A DNA stretch of 64,000 nt from Gibbula magus (lineage: Eukaryota > Mollusca > Gastropoda > Trochida > Trochidae), in assembly GCA_936450465.1 (NCBI GenBank), contig OW388296.1:47319750-47383749 (forward strand), given 5' to 3'. Below the pieces are notes generated by a model. The model had not been told where the DNA came from. It searched no databases and worked only from the letters and a program-made list of their open reading frames with translations. A program made the translations under genes and the position numbers. This document shows, in pieces, positions 19,642-31,286 of this stretch (its first letter is position 1; each line of letters opens with the position of its first letter).

Positions 19642-21236
19642 CGGAACGGCCAGTCTCCAGCGAGACAGCGTTGGAGACGGATATAAAAAAGGGAGTGCCA
19701 TCACGCCCATTTTTCAAATTGGAAGCTTATTTTTGGCAGTATGGCGCCGAATGCTTCATATGTTAACGGCGGAGCTCTTCTTGATAAATCATTATTATTT
19801 CAAAGGATTATTTTACTCAATTAGTTGAAATAATCGTCTACAAACGCCCTGTTGATATTGAGCGACTTTTGCCATTCTCATCTTCAATCCAAGTCTTAAA
19901 ATTTTCATTAGAGTGGGCGACGCCTACTGTTTGAAGCTCCCGTAAAATGCACTCATAACAGACATTATCTACAGCAATAAACGACTATAAAACAGTATAT
20001 AAAAGGTACTGGCGGTCTCCTGAAATTAATTTTTGGGAAGCTACGCCTTCTTTCATTAATCAATTAATAGTGTACACCTCGAGTACCAATGTCAATCATT
20101 ACATTAATCACATCCCAACACATCAACTTTCAATCATCTTTTAATAACATAGACTATTGATGATGTAATGGATCGTCACACCACTCAGTTGTAAAAACAT
20201 TTCACCGGTTCTGTTGATTGTTTTGTCACGTGTAACTCAATGCACTCACTATTGTCATCAATTATTCCAAATACATGAACTGTGAGATGAGCATGTCATG
20301 TCTGTTGCATAAATTGGGGATGAACTTCTCTTTGGCCATCATCTGCTGGTAATCCCACTGCAACAAACTAGTTATAAATCGGCCCATTTAGATATGGCAT
20401 TTGAACTGCACACAGAGCTAAACGAGAGTGAGACACGTTTCAAACGTGCCTGTGAACAAGTTCATCTGCTGAATGACAAACTTGAAGGTCTACAGCGGCG
20501 GTATGACAAGGCAATGCAAGAGAACAATCGTTCATTTCGCTATAACCTCCGTCTTAAGATGACAGCAGTTGAAGGCATACGCAGTGCATACTACGAATAT
20601 GCATTTCAGAAAGCAGAGAAGATCGCCCAATTGAGATACTTGGTATCTACATAGAACCTGCCTAAATTTGAACAAGAAGGCAGTGTGGTGTATGGAAATG
20701 CTACATGCGACTCCCGTCTGACCAACAGCCCTTGCCAGGGCTAAACAAATGCAAAGAAGATTGCTTGAGTCAATGCAAAACCACCTCCCCTCTGTGTTTC
20801 TTTGTGAATAAAATAATAGGCCTAATATTGCCCTTTTCATCAGTAATAAACACACACGAAATATCCTACCAAAGGAAAGGCATGCAGAGTTGTGTGCAAG
20901 CAAACTTCAACATGCACGCCACATATATATATATATAGATCTGTATTTAAAAACAGCTTATGTTATTTTCTGGGCACTATTCCTCGGGGCAATGACTTTT
21001 GGCAAAATATTGGGAATTTTAATCATGGCGAAAAGTTAATAAAAAGATGCAGTGAAGAATTCCCTACACAACGCATCTATTTTGGTGAAATTTGGCCGCT
21101 TCTGAGAGGCGCTACATAACTGTAAAGCCGCCGTCGCTGCCTTGTGAATGCTGGAAGAGTTCCAAGTTCCAACGCGCATGCGTGACGTCACCATGACTAC
21201 AACGTATACCCTATATATATATAGGGGTGCCACAAT
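19642..21236 (+). repeat. Array unit U6 (1595 bp)
   Basis: Like U5 at CCGCTTCTGAG and GAAGAGTTCC; long internal (AT)n tract; terminal TATA (TA)6. Confidence 0.95.
20394..20654 (+). CDS. Array protein, 86 aa, unit U6
   Basis: Majority protein. Its leader has GATGAACTTCTC (C for T), shared with U2 and U7. Confidence 0.6.
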   Translation: MAFELHTELNESETRFKRACEQVHLLNDKLEGLQRRYDKAMQENNRSFRYNLRLKMTAVEGIRSAYYEYAFQKAEKIAQLRYLVST

Positions 21237-22827
21237 CGGAACGGCCAGTCTCCAGCGAGACAGCGTTGGAGACGGATATAAAAAAGGGAGTGCCATCACG
21301 CCCATTTTTCAAATTGGAAGCTTATTTTTGGCAGTATGGCGCCGAATGCTTCATATGTTAACGGCGGAGCTCTTCTTGATAAATCATTATTATTTCAAAG
21401 GATTATTTTACTCAATTAGTTGAAATAATCGTCTACAAACGCCCTGTTGATATTGAGCGACTTTTGCCATTCTCATCTTCAATCCAAGTCTTAAAATTTT
21501 CATTAGAGTGGGCGACGCCTACTGTTTGAAGCTCCCGTAAAATGCACTCATAACAGACATTATCTACAGCAATAAACGACTATAAAACAGTATATAAAAG
21601 GTACTGGCGGTCTCCTGAAATTAATTTTTGGGAAGCTACGCCTTCTTTCATTAATCAATTAATAGTGTACACCTCGAGTACCAATGTCAATCATTACATT
21701 AATCACATCCCAACACATCAACTTTCAATCATCTTTTAATAACATAGACTATTGATGATGTAATGGATCGTCACACCACTCAGTTGTAAAAACATTTCAC
21801 CGGTTCTGTTGATTGTTTTGTCACGTGTAACTCAATGCACTCACTATTGTCATCAATTATTCCAAATACATGAACTGTGAGATGAGCATGTCATGTCTGT
21901 TGCATAAATTGGGGATGAACTTCTCTTTGGCCATCATCTGCTGGTAATCCCACTGCAACAAACTAGTTATAAATCGGCCCATTTAGATATGGCATTTGAA
22001 CTGCACACAGAGCTAAACGAGAGTGAGACACGTTTCAAACGTGCCTGTGAACAAGTTCATCTGCTGAATGACAAACTTGAAGGTCTACAGCGGCGGTATG
22101 ACAAGGCAATGCAAGAGAACAATCGTTCATTTCGCTATAACCTCCGTCTTAAGATGACAGCAGTTGAAGGCATACGCAGTGCATACTACGAATATGCATT
22201 TCAGAAAGCAGAGAAGATCGCCCAATTGAGATACTTGGTATCTACATAGAACCTGCCTAAATTTGAACAAGAAGGCAGTGTGGTGTATGGAAATGCTACA
22301 TGCGACTCCCGTCTGACCAACAGCCCTTGCCAGGGCTAAACAAATGCAAAGAAGATTGCTTGAGTCAATGCAAAACCACCTCCCCTCTGTGTTTCTTTGT
22401 GAATAAAATAATAGGCCTAATATTGCCCTTTTCATCAGTAATAAACACACACGAAATATCCTACCAAAGGAAAGGCATGCAGAGTTGTGTGCAAGCAAAC
22501 TTCAACATGCACGCCACATATATATATATATAGATCTGTATTTAAAAACAGCTTATGTTATTTTCTGGGCACTATTCCTCGGGGCAATGACTTTTGGCAA
22601 AATATTGGGAATTTTAATCATGGCGAAAAGTTAATAAAAAGATGCAGTGAAGAATTCCCTACACAACGCATCTATTTTGGTGAAATTTGGCCGATTCTGA
22701 GAGGCGCTACATAACTGTAAAGCCGCCGTCGCTGCCTTGTGAATGCTGGAAGTGTTCCAAGTTCCAACGCGCATGCGTGACGTCACCATGACTACAACGT
22801 ATACCCTATAAATAGGGGTGCCACAAT
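21237..22827 (+). repeat. Array unit U7 (1591 bp)
   Basis: Shares the left part with U6 but ends with the TATAAATA-type box and GAAGTGTTCC. Confidence 0.95.
21989..22249 (+). CDS. Array protein, 86 aa, unit U7
   Basis: Majority protein; leader shares GATGAACTTCTC with U6. Confidence 0.6.
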   Translation: MAFELHTELNESETRFKRACEQVHLLNDKLEGLQRRYDKAMQENNRSFRYNLRLKMTAVEGIRSAYYEYAFQKAEKIAQLRYLVST

Positions 22828-24422
22828 CGGAACGGCCAGTCTCCAGCGAGACAGCGTTGGAGACGGACATCAAAAGGGGAGTGCCATCACGCCCATTTTT
22901 CAAATTGGAAGCTTATTTTTGGCAGTATGGCGCCGAATGCTTCATATGTTAACGGCGGAGCTCTTTTGATAAATCATTATTATTTCAAAGGATTATTTTA
23001 CTCAATTAGTTGAAATAATCGTCTACAAACGCCCTGTTGATATTGAGCGACTTTTGCCATTCTCATCTTCAATCCAAGTCTTAAAATTTTCATTAGAGTG
23101 GGCGACGCCTAGCCTACTGTTTGAAGCTCCCGTAAAATGCACTCATAACAGACATTATCTACAGCAATAAACGACTATAAAACAGTATATAAAAGGTACT
23201 GGCGGTCTCCTGAAATTATTTTTTGGGAAGCTACGCCTTCTTTCATTAATCAATTAATAGTGTACACCTCGAGTACCAATGTCAATCATTACATTAATCA
23301 CATCCCAACACATCAACTTTCAATCATCTTTTAATAACATAGACTATTGATGATGTAATGGATCGTCACACCACTCAGTTGTAAAAACATTTCACCGGTT
23401 CTGTTGATTGTTTTGTCACGTGTAACTCAATGCACTCACTATTGTCATCAATTATTCCAAATACATGAACTGTGAGATGAGCATGTCATGTCTGTTGCAT
23501 AAATTGGGGATGAATTTCTCTTTGGCCATCATCTGCTGGTAATCCCACTGCAACAAACTAGTTATAAATCGGCCCATTTAGATATGGCATTTGAACTGCA
23601 CACAGAGCTAAACGAGAGTGAGACACGTTTCAAACGTGCCTGTGAACAAGTTCATCTGCTGAATGACAAACTTGAAGGTCTACAGCGGCGGTATGACAAG
23701 GCAATGCAAGAGAACAATCGTTCATTTCGCTATAACCTCCGTCTTAAGATGACAGCAGTTGAAGGCATACGCAGTGCATACTACGAATATGCATTTCAGA
23801 AAGCAGAGAAGATCGCCCAATTGAGATACTTGGTATCTACATAGAACCTGCCTAAATTTGAACAAGAAGGCAGTGTGGTGTATGGAAATGCTACATGCGA
23901 CTCCCGTCTGACCAACAGCCCTTGCCAGGGCTAAACAAATGCAAAGAAGATTGCTTGAGTCAATGCAAAACCACCTCCCCTCTGTGTTTCTTTGTGAATA
24001 AAATAATAGGCCTAATATTGCCCTTTTCATCAGTAATAAACACACACGAAATATCCTACCAAAGGAAAGGCATGCAGAGTTGTGTGCAAGCAAACTTCAA
24101 CATGCACGCCACATATATATATATATAGATCTGTATTTAAAAACAGCTTATGTTATTTTCTGGGCACTATTCCTCGGGGCAATGACTTTTGGCAAAATAT
24201 TGGGAATTTTAATCATGGCGAAAAGTTAATAAAAAGATGCAGTGAAGAATTCCCTACACAACGCATCTATTTTGGTGAAATTTGGCCGATTCTGAGAGGC
24301 GCTACATAACTGTAAAGCCGCCGTCGCTGCCTTGTGAATGCTGGAAGTGTTCCAAGTTCCAACGCGCATGCGTGACGTCACCATGACTACAACGTATACC
24401 CTATAAATAGGGGTGCCACAAT
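22828..24422 (+). repeat. Array unit U8 (1595 bp)
   Basis: Shares three private indels with U9: GAGCTCTTTTGAT, the 5-bp duplication CCTAGCCTAC, and GAAATTATTTTTTGG. Terminal TATAAATA box. Confidence 0.95.
23584..23844 (+). CDS. Array protein, 86 aa, unit U8
   Basis: Majority protein, unchanged although the flanks of this unit carry three indels. Confidence 0.6.
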   Translation: MAFELHTELNESETRFKRACEQVHLLNDKLEGLQRRYDKAMQENNRSFRYNLRLKMTAVEGIRSAYYEYAFQKAEKIAQLRYLVST

Positions 24423-25178
24423 CGGAACGGCCAGTCTCCAGCGAGACAGCGTTGGAGACGGACATCAAAAGGGGAGTGCCATCACGCCCATTTTTCAAAT
24501 TGGAAGCTTATTTTTGGCAGTATGGCGCCGAATGCTTCATATGTTAACGGCGGAGCTCTTTTGATAAATCATTATTATTTCAAAGGATTATTTTACTCAA
24601 TTAGTTGAAATAATCGTCTACAAACGCCCTGTTGATATTGAGCGACTTTTGCCATTCTCATCTTCAATCCAAGTCTTAAAATTTTCATTAGAGTGGGCGA
24701 CGCCTAGCCTACTGTTTGAAGCTCCCGTAAAATGCACTCATAACAGACATTATCTACAGCAATAAACGACTATAAAACAGTATATAAAAGGTACTGGCGG
24801 TCTCCTGAAATTATTTTTTGGGAAGCTATGCCTTCTTTCATTAATCAATTAATAGTGTACACCTCGAGTACCAATGTCAATCATTACATTAATCACATCC
24901 CAACACATCAACTTTCAATCATCTTTTAATAACATAGACTATTGATGATGTAATGGATCGTCACACCACTCAGTTGTAAAAACATTTCACCGGTTCTGTT
25001 GATTGTTTTGTCACGTGTAACTCAATGCACTCACTATTGTCATCAATTATTCCAAATACATGAACTGTGAGATGAGCATGTCATGTCTGTTGCATAAATT
25101 GGGGATGAATTTCTCTTTGGCCATCATCTGCTGGTAATCCCACTGCAACAAACTAGTTATAAACCGGCCCATTTAGAT

Positions 25179-25439
25179 ATGGCATTTGAACTGCACACAG
25201 AGCTAAACGAGAGTGAGACACGTTTCAAACGTGCCTGTGAACAAGTTCATCTGCTGAATGACAAACTTGAAGGTCTACAGCGGCGGTATGACAAGGCAAT
25301 GCAAGAGAACAATCGTTCATTTCGCTATAACCTCCGTCTTAAGATGACAGCAGTTGAAGGCATACGCAGTGCATACTACGAATATGCATTTCAGAAAGCA
25401 GAGAAGATCGCCCAATTGAGATACTTGGTATCTACATAG
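25179..25439 (+). CDS. Array protein, 86 aa, unit U9
   Basis: Majority protein. Leader variant TTATAAACCGG just upstream. Confidence 0.6.
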   Translation: MAFELHTELNESETRFKRACEQVHLLNDKLEGLQRRYDKAMQENNRSFRYNLRLKMTAVEGIRSAYYEYAFQKAEKIAQLRYLVST

Positions 25440-25958
25440 AACCTGCCTAAATTTGAACAAGAAGGCAGTGTGGTGTATGGAAATGCTACATGCGACTCCC
25501 GTCTGACCAACAGCCCTTGCCAGGGCTAAACAAATGCAAAGAAGATTGCTTGAGTCAATGCAAAACCACCTCCCCTCTGTGTTTCTTTGTGAATAAAATA
25601 ATAGGCCTAATATTGCCCTTTTCATCAGTAATAAACACACACGAAATATCCTACCAAAGGAAAGGCATGCAGAGTTGTGTGCAAGCAAACTTCAACATGC
25701 ACGCCACATATATATATATATAGATCTGTATTTAAAAACAGCTTATGTTATTTTCTGGGCACTATTCCTTGGGGCAATGACTTTTGGCAAAATATTGGGA
25801 ATTTTAATCATGGCGAAAAGTTAATAAAAAGATGCAGTGAAGAATTCCCTACACAACGCATCCATTTTGGTGAAATTTGGCCGATTCTGAGAGGCGCTAC
25901 ATAACTGTAAAGCCGCCGTCGCTGCCTTGTGAATGCTGGAAGTGTTCCAAGTTCCAAC

Positions 25959-26004
25959 GCGCATGCGTGACGTCACCATGACTACAACGTATACCCTATA
26001 TATA
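25959..26004 (+). promoter_or_regulatory. Promoter block upstream of LINE A2 (NRF1-like, CRE, TATA)
   Basis: GCGCATGCG at 25959-25967, TGACGTCA at 25968-25975, TATATATA at 25997-26004. LINE A2 begins 31 bp after the first T of the TATA box. Confidence 0.65.
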
Positions 26005-26018
26005 GGGGTGCCACAATC

Positions 26019-26027
26019 GGAACGGCC
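26019..26027 (+). repeat. LINE A2 target-site duplication, left (GGAACGGCC)
   Basis: Repeated at 29346-29354 after the A tract. 9 bp. Confidence 0.85.
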
Positions 26028-26030
26028 TTG

Positions 26031-28813
26031 CTGCTAAAGGAGAAGTATGTCTGGCGAGGCAACGAGTCAAAGAATTAATTCCAAAAGCTAAGATAAAATC
26101 TTGGCAGGAATTCTGTGGAACGTTAAATGAGAAAACTAACTCAAGGACTGTCTGGCAAAAAGTACATGCTATAAGAGGGAAACGCAAAACACAGATCATT
26201 CCCAAATTAGCTGGCACTAAAACAATCAAAGAAAAAGCAAGTACTTTAGCCAAACACTTTGCCTCTGTCAGTAGCAATGATAACTTCTCTGTTGAATTTA
26301 AAAAGTCAGAGAAGTTAGTCAAACCACCCAAACAGCCCCCCCAGTGTGGCTTATCTTTTAACTACAGCTTCACGGTAGAAGAGTTCAAAGATGCTATTCA
26401 TAACAGAAAAGCAACTTGCCCAGGTGAAGATATGGTCAGCTATGAGATGCTTAAGAGGTTACCAGATGGTATCATCGGCGTCCTCATCAAACTGTACAAT
26501 AAGATTTGGGATATAGGAGAGGTACCTGTCGCATGGAAACATGCTTCAGTAATACCACTCCTTAAACCGGGCAAGGAGGCGGCCTCGGCCAACTCCTATC
26601 GCCCGATTTCCCTTACATCAAACTTGTGCAAAGCGATGGAGGCAATGGTGAACAAACGCCTAAGGTACCACTTAGAGTCACAAGGGCTGTTATCTCATGA
26701 CCAGAGCGGGTTTCGGCCGCAACGTTCTTGTCTTGACCATATTCTGCGCCTGGAAAATGACATAAAGACTGCGCAACTAAGAAAAGAATATCTAGCTGCT
26801 GTCTTTATTGATTTTAGCAAGGCTTTTGACATGGTATGGCATGATGGACTCCTCTCCAAACTTGAGAATGTTGGTATAAAAGGGAAAATGGCAAATTATG
26901 TTCAAAGTTTCCTTGAGAATCGATCAATATCAGTGTTGGTTGGGGATAAACTGTCAGAGCGACACAGTTTAGATAATGGCACTCCTCAGGGAAGCATTAT
27001 CAGCCCAACGCTTTTCAACATTATGATAGACGATCTCTTTGAGCATGTACATGAACGCAAGTATATCAACACCTCAAAGTTTGCTGATGATGGGGCAGTT
27101 TGGGTGAGACACCGAGAGATTTCCAAAATTAGAACATTGCTGCAGGAATCACTCGATGGTGTCGAAAATTGGTGTGACAAATGGGGGTTCATTATCTCTC
27201 CTGAGAAAACAGTGGGGGTTGTATTCAGACGGAAAGGCAACCGGGTAAGCTGCACACCCAGGCTTCAACTTAAGGGCAAGACTGTCGCATTCGAGAAAGA
27301 AGCGAAATTTCTCGGTGTCGTCTTTGACCAACATCTTACGTGGTCAAAACACATTGACCACGTGGCAGTAAGATGTCAAGGCGACCTGAACGTAATGCGA
27401 GCAGTGTCAGGGACTTCATGGGGAGCAAACAGTGACACGTTGCTCACCCTCTACAAGTCACTTATTCGGAGCAAAATAGATTATGGGTGTGAGGCTTACC
27501 ACAGTGCTGCCCCATCGACTCTGAAGCGACTAGATTCGATTCAATACAAAGCTCTTAAATTGGTGACGGGAGCAATGCCCAGAACCTCCCTCCATGCCCT
27601 TTTAGTGGAAACAGGGGAGCTCCCACTCGATCTAAGGAGAGAACAATTGACCTTAAACTTCTGGAGTAGGAGTACTAATCCATTGGTTAAAAAGATATGG
27701 ACGGGGGATATCTTCAGTAAGAACCTCGTAGCACTTGCACGCAAAAAACCCTCCATGATGCCATGCGGGTTGAGGGTGCAACTGCTAAGGCGAGAACACG
27801 AGTGTGGCACTGTAGACCCCCCTGAAAGTCTTAAACCAGGATTGGTACCCCCGTGGATACTCCAGGCCCCAAATGTAGACACCAGTCTCACTAAGGAAGT
27901 GCCAAAAAGTGAGAACCCTCTGTTGCTACGAAGCATTGCGCTTAGCAGGATAGACAGTCTCTATGAGTCCGCGGCACACATATACACTGACGGCTCAAAG
28001 GACCCAGTGAGAAATAGAACTGCCTATGGTATCCTAATTAGCTCTGCACGCACATCCGATACCCAAAGTATCTCAGTACGCATCCCCAATGGGCAATCTG
28101 TATATACAGCTGAACTTGAGGCCATACACCATGCACTCAGAATCTCTCGAGATTTAAGAGATAGACAGATAGTAATACTGTCTGATTCCCTTAGTGCATT
28201 GGAGTCCCTGACCACAAAAAACTCAGCCAGTAGACCAGATACCCTACGTGATATATTAGAACTCCTCCACAAGCTCAAATATATTCACGGAAAAGAGATA
28301 CAGCTATGTTGGATACCGTCTCACATAGACATTCCAGGCAATGAAAGAGCTGACAAACTGGCACGTCAGGGCTTAGAGATAGAGCATATTTCTGATTATC
28401 CTTATTCAAAAAGCGAAATCAAAAGTATGATCAGAAACTCAATCTCTAAGAAGTGGCAGAAGGTATTGGACACCAGTCCTAAAGGCCGGTGGCTTCATAG
28501 TCTACGCCCCAGTGTGAAATCGAGACCTATGCACTCGAAACACAACAGGCAGCTAGACACAATGATCACCAGACTTAGACTCGGTGCAACACGCTCCTCG
28601 TACCTAAATTGTCAAACATGCCACGTCAAGGCCAGTGTCACTCATGTCTTACTGGAATGTCCTAGGTTCGAAATGGCCCGCAAAGCACTCAGGGAGGAGA
28701 TTGGAGAAAGTACATTGACAGCGAAGCTAATGCTGGCACACTCGCAACATCAAAAAATGTACAAGCCCTTATCCAACCTCCTCCTGAAAAGTGACCTTGG
28801 CCAGTGTATATGA
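26031..28813 (+). pseudogene. LINE A ORF2 fragment (copy A2): RT and RNase H without endonuclease
   Basis: Corresponds to ORF2 from about residue 320 to the end; the frame stays open, with a possible internal start at 26432. Lost are the whole endonuclease and ORF1. RT motifs (FIDFSKAFD, FADD), the RNase H acidic residues and the C-terminal CCHC are all kept, and only scattered substitutions separate it from A1, so the insertion is recent. It cannot be autonomous. Confidence 0.9.
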
Positions 28814-29345
28814 AAGAAATATATCAATGTGCCGCGGGTCCGGTGGGATAGTGCAGTGGTTGGCACGTTCGTTCGAATCCCGCCAGGGGCTCGGCATCCT
28901 TATAAACAGCCAATAAGGTGGGGTGCAATGCCACATTAAAACAATGTAGTAACACCCCTGGCTAGCTAGTTCCAGCCGAAGCTCGCAGGTTTCACCACAA
29001 TGTTCAGCCACCTTGACACTGTGGTCTTTCTCCCTGCCCAAACACTAGCACCTCCGGGTAATAGAAATCGCCTATAAGATCAGCCTAGTAGAGGGACGCA
29101 ATATTAACAGCACAATTATATCACCCAAACGGCCAAATAGAAATTGCCTGAACAAAGTGAACTGCCTACTTTGTTCGTGACACACCCGGTAACATCTTCC
29201 CCATGAGTTCCTAGGTGGAACGCCCTTTCCAGGACCCTAGCCTTCTGGAAATCTTTTCTTTCATGTGTGTCAAAGTGACACTGTCTGCCGAAATGCCTAA
29301 CGGGCGAAGGCGACATTAAGCACTTAATGCAAAAAAAAAAAAAAA
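28814..29345 (+). other. LINE A 3' UTR (copy A2)
   Basis: Same elements as in A1. The stem GTGTCA/TGACAC is kept with a changed loop (AAG), and the tail is a pure A tract (29331-29345). Confidence 0.75.
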
Positions 29346-30096
29346 GGAACGGCCAGTCTCCAGCGAGACAGCGTTGGAGACGGACATAAAAAGGGGAGTG
29401 CCATCACGCCCATTTTTCAAATTGGAAGCTTATTTTTGGCAGTATGGCGCCGAATGCTTCATATGTTAACGGCGGAGCTCTTCTTGATAAATCATTATTA
29501 TTTCAAAGGATTATTTTACTCAATTAGTTGAAATAATCGTCTACAAACGCCCTGTTGATATTGAGCGACTTTTGCCATTCTCATCTTCAATCCAAGTCTT
29601 AAAATTTTCATTAGAGTGGGCGACACCTACTGTTTGAAGCTCCCGTAAAATGCACTCATAACAGACATTATCTACAGCAATAAACGACTATAAAACAGTA
29701 TATAAAAGGTACTGGCGGTCTCCTGAAATTAATTTTTGGGAAGCTACGCCTTCTTTCATTAATCAATTAATAGTGTACACCTCGAGTACCAATGTCAATC
29801 ATTACATTAATCACATCCCAACACATCAACTTTCAATCATCTTTTAATAACATAGACTATTGATGATGTAATGGATCGTCACACCACTCAGTTGTAAAAA
29901 CATTTCACCGGTTCTGTTGATTGTTTTGTCACGTGTAACTCAATGCACTCACTATTGTCATCAATTATTCCAAATACATGAACTGTGAGATGAGCATGTC
30001 ATGTCTGTTGCATAAATTGGGGATGAATTTCTCTTTGGCCATCATCTGCTGGTAATCCCACTGCAACAAACTAGTTGTAAATCGGCCCATTTAGAT

Positions 30097-30357
30097 ATGG
30101 CATTTGAACTGCACACAGAGCTAAACGAGAGTGAGACACGTTTCAAACGTGCCTGTGAACAAGTTCATCTGCTGAATGACAAACTTGAAGGTCTACAGCG
30201 GCGGTATGACAAGGCAATGCAAGAGAACAATCGTTCATTTCGCTATAACCTCCGTCTTAAGATGACAGCAGTTGAAGGCATACGCAGTGCATACTACGAA
30301 TATGCATTTCAGAAAGCAGAGAAGATCGCCCAATTGAGATACTTGGTATCTACATAG
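30097..30357 (+). CDS. Array protein, 86 aa, unit U10
   Basis: Majority protein. LINE A2 separates it from the CRE/TATA block of U9 by an extra 3.3 kb, so expression would have to come from the internal TATA-like box or from the LINE. Confidence 0.6.
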   Translation: MAFELHTELNESETRFKRACEQVHLLNDKLEGLQRRYDKAMQENNRSFRYNLRLKMTAVEGIRSAYYEYAFQKAEKIAQLRYLVST

Positions 30358-30874
30358 AACCTGCCTAAATTTGAACAAGAAGGCAGTGTGGTGTATGGAA
30401 ATGCTACATGCGACTCCCGTCTGACCAACAGCCCTTGCCAGGGCTAAACAAATGCAAAGAAGATTGCTTGAGTCAATGCAAAACCACCTCCCCTCTGTGT
30501 TTCTTTGTGAATAAAATAATAGGCCTAATATTGCCCTTTTCATCAGTAATAAACACACACGAAATATCCTACCAAAGGAAAGGCATGCAGAGTTGTGTGC
30601 AAGCAAACTTCAACATGCACGCCACATATATATATATAGATCTGTATTTAAAAACAGCTTATGTTATTTTCTGGGCACTATTCCTCGGGGCAATGACTTT
30701 TGGCAAAATATTGGGAATTTTAATCATGGCGAAAAGTTAATAAAAAGATGCAGTGAAGAATTCCATACACAACGCATCCATTTTGGTGAAATTTGGCCGA
30801 TTCTGAGAGGCGCTACATAACTGTAAAGCCGCCGTCGCTGCCTTGTGAATGCTGGAAATGTTCCAAGTTCCAAC

Positions 30875-30920
30875 GCGCATGCGTGACGTCACCATGACTA
30901 CAACGTATACCCTATATATA
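30875..30920 (+). promoter_or_regulatory. Promoter block upstream of LINE A3 (NRF1-like, CRE, TATA)
   Basis: GCGCATGCG at 30875-30883, TGACGTCA at 30884-30891, TATATATA at 30913-30920. The first base of LINE A3 (30946) is 33 bp after the first T of the TATA box, where a Pol II start is expected. Transcription from here would produce a nearly exact full-length LINE RNA; that is inference. Confidence 0.65.
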
Positions 30921-30933
30921 GGGGTGCCACAAT

Positions 30934-30945
30934 CGGAACGGCCAG
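30934..30945 (+). repeat. LINE A3 target-site duplication, left (CGGAACGGCCAG)
   Basis: An exact 12-bp copy follows the element at 37863-37874. Confidence 0.95.
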
Positions 30946-31286
30946 GACACAACCAGACGTATTTCAAAGTGCGCGAGGATGTAAACAAAGGCGGCCATCT
31001 TGGATCTTGACCAGAGAGCTACGGACATTTCATGGAGTGACAGTTTGAACTATTTCTACTGATTCATGGAGTGAATTGTTAAACTTTTCGAAGAGGACTA
31101 CTAACGGACATTACATGGAGTGATTCAAAAGGGAATTTATGTGATTTTCATCTCGGACATTTCATGGAGTGAACTTAGTGAACTTTTCTAAAAGGAGGAG
31201 TAACACACCAACACAGTGGAGCTGTAGGAGAGGATATCAGTGCAAAAGGAGGACTACGTCCATTTGTAATTCTTAGTATTCCCAAT
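30946..31286 (+). promoter_or_regulatory. LINE A 5' leader with minimal upstream ORFs and subrepeats
   Basis: 341 bp. Four copies of a (GGACATT)TCATGGAGTGA-like motif lie at 31023-31040, 31060-31074, 31106-31123 (TACATGG variant) and 31155-31172. All six ATGs are stopped at once: ATG-TAA at 30979, ATG-GAG-TGA four times, ATG-TGA at 31139. CGGCCATCTTGG at 30992-31003 is a YY1-like site. The last three ATG-stop units are also present in A1 (bases 1-70). Confidence 0.75.

Larger units (their letters stand above)
24423..26017 (+). repeat. Array unit U9 (1595 bp)
   Basis: Sister of U8; private CCTTGGGG and GAAGCTATGCC. Its terminal promoter block is intact but now abuts LINE A2. Confidence 0.95.
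26028..29345 (+). mobile_element. LINE A copy A2, 5'-truncated
   Basis: 3318 bp. Homology to A1 starts at 26031 (A1 base 3453, inside ORF2), after a 3-nt filler TTG. It runs through the complete 3' UTR (tRNA-like remnant 28837-28893, terminal hairpin 29314-29329) and ends in a tract of 15 A where A1 and A3 have CAA repeats. Truncation during reverse transcription is usual for LINEs. The different tail and duplication show that it is its own insertion event. Confidence 0.95.
26018..30933 (+). repeat. Array unit U10, interrupted by LINE A2
   Basis: Only the first ~10 bp precede the LINE; the unit resumes at 29346. About 1589 bp without the insertion. Private TAGTTGTAAATCGG before the ORF and GGAAATGTTCC near the end; ATTCCATACAC shared with U11. 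Confidence 0.95.
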
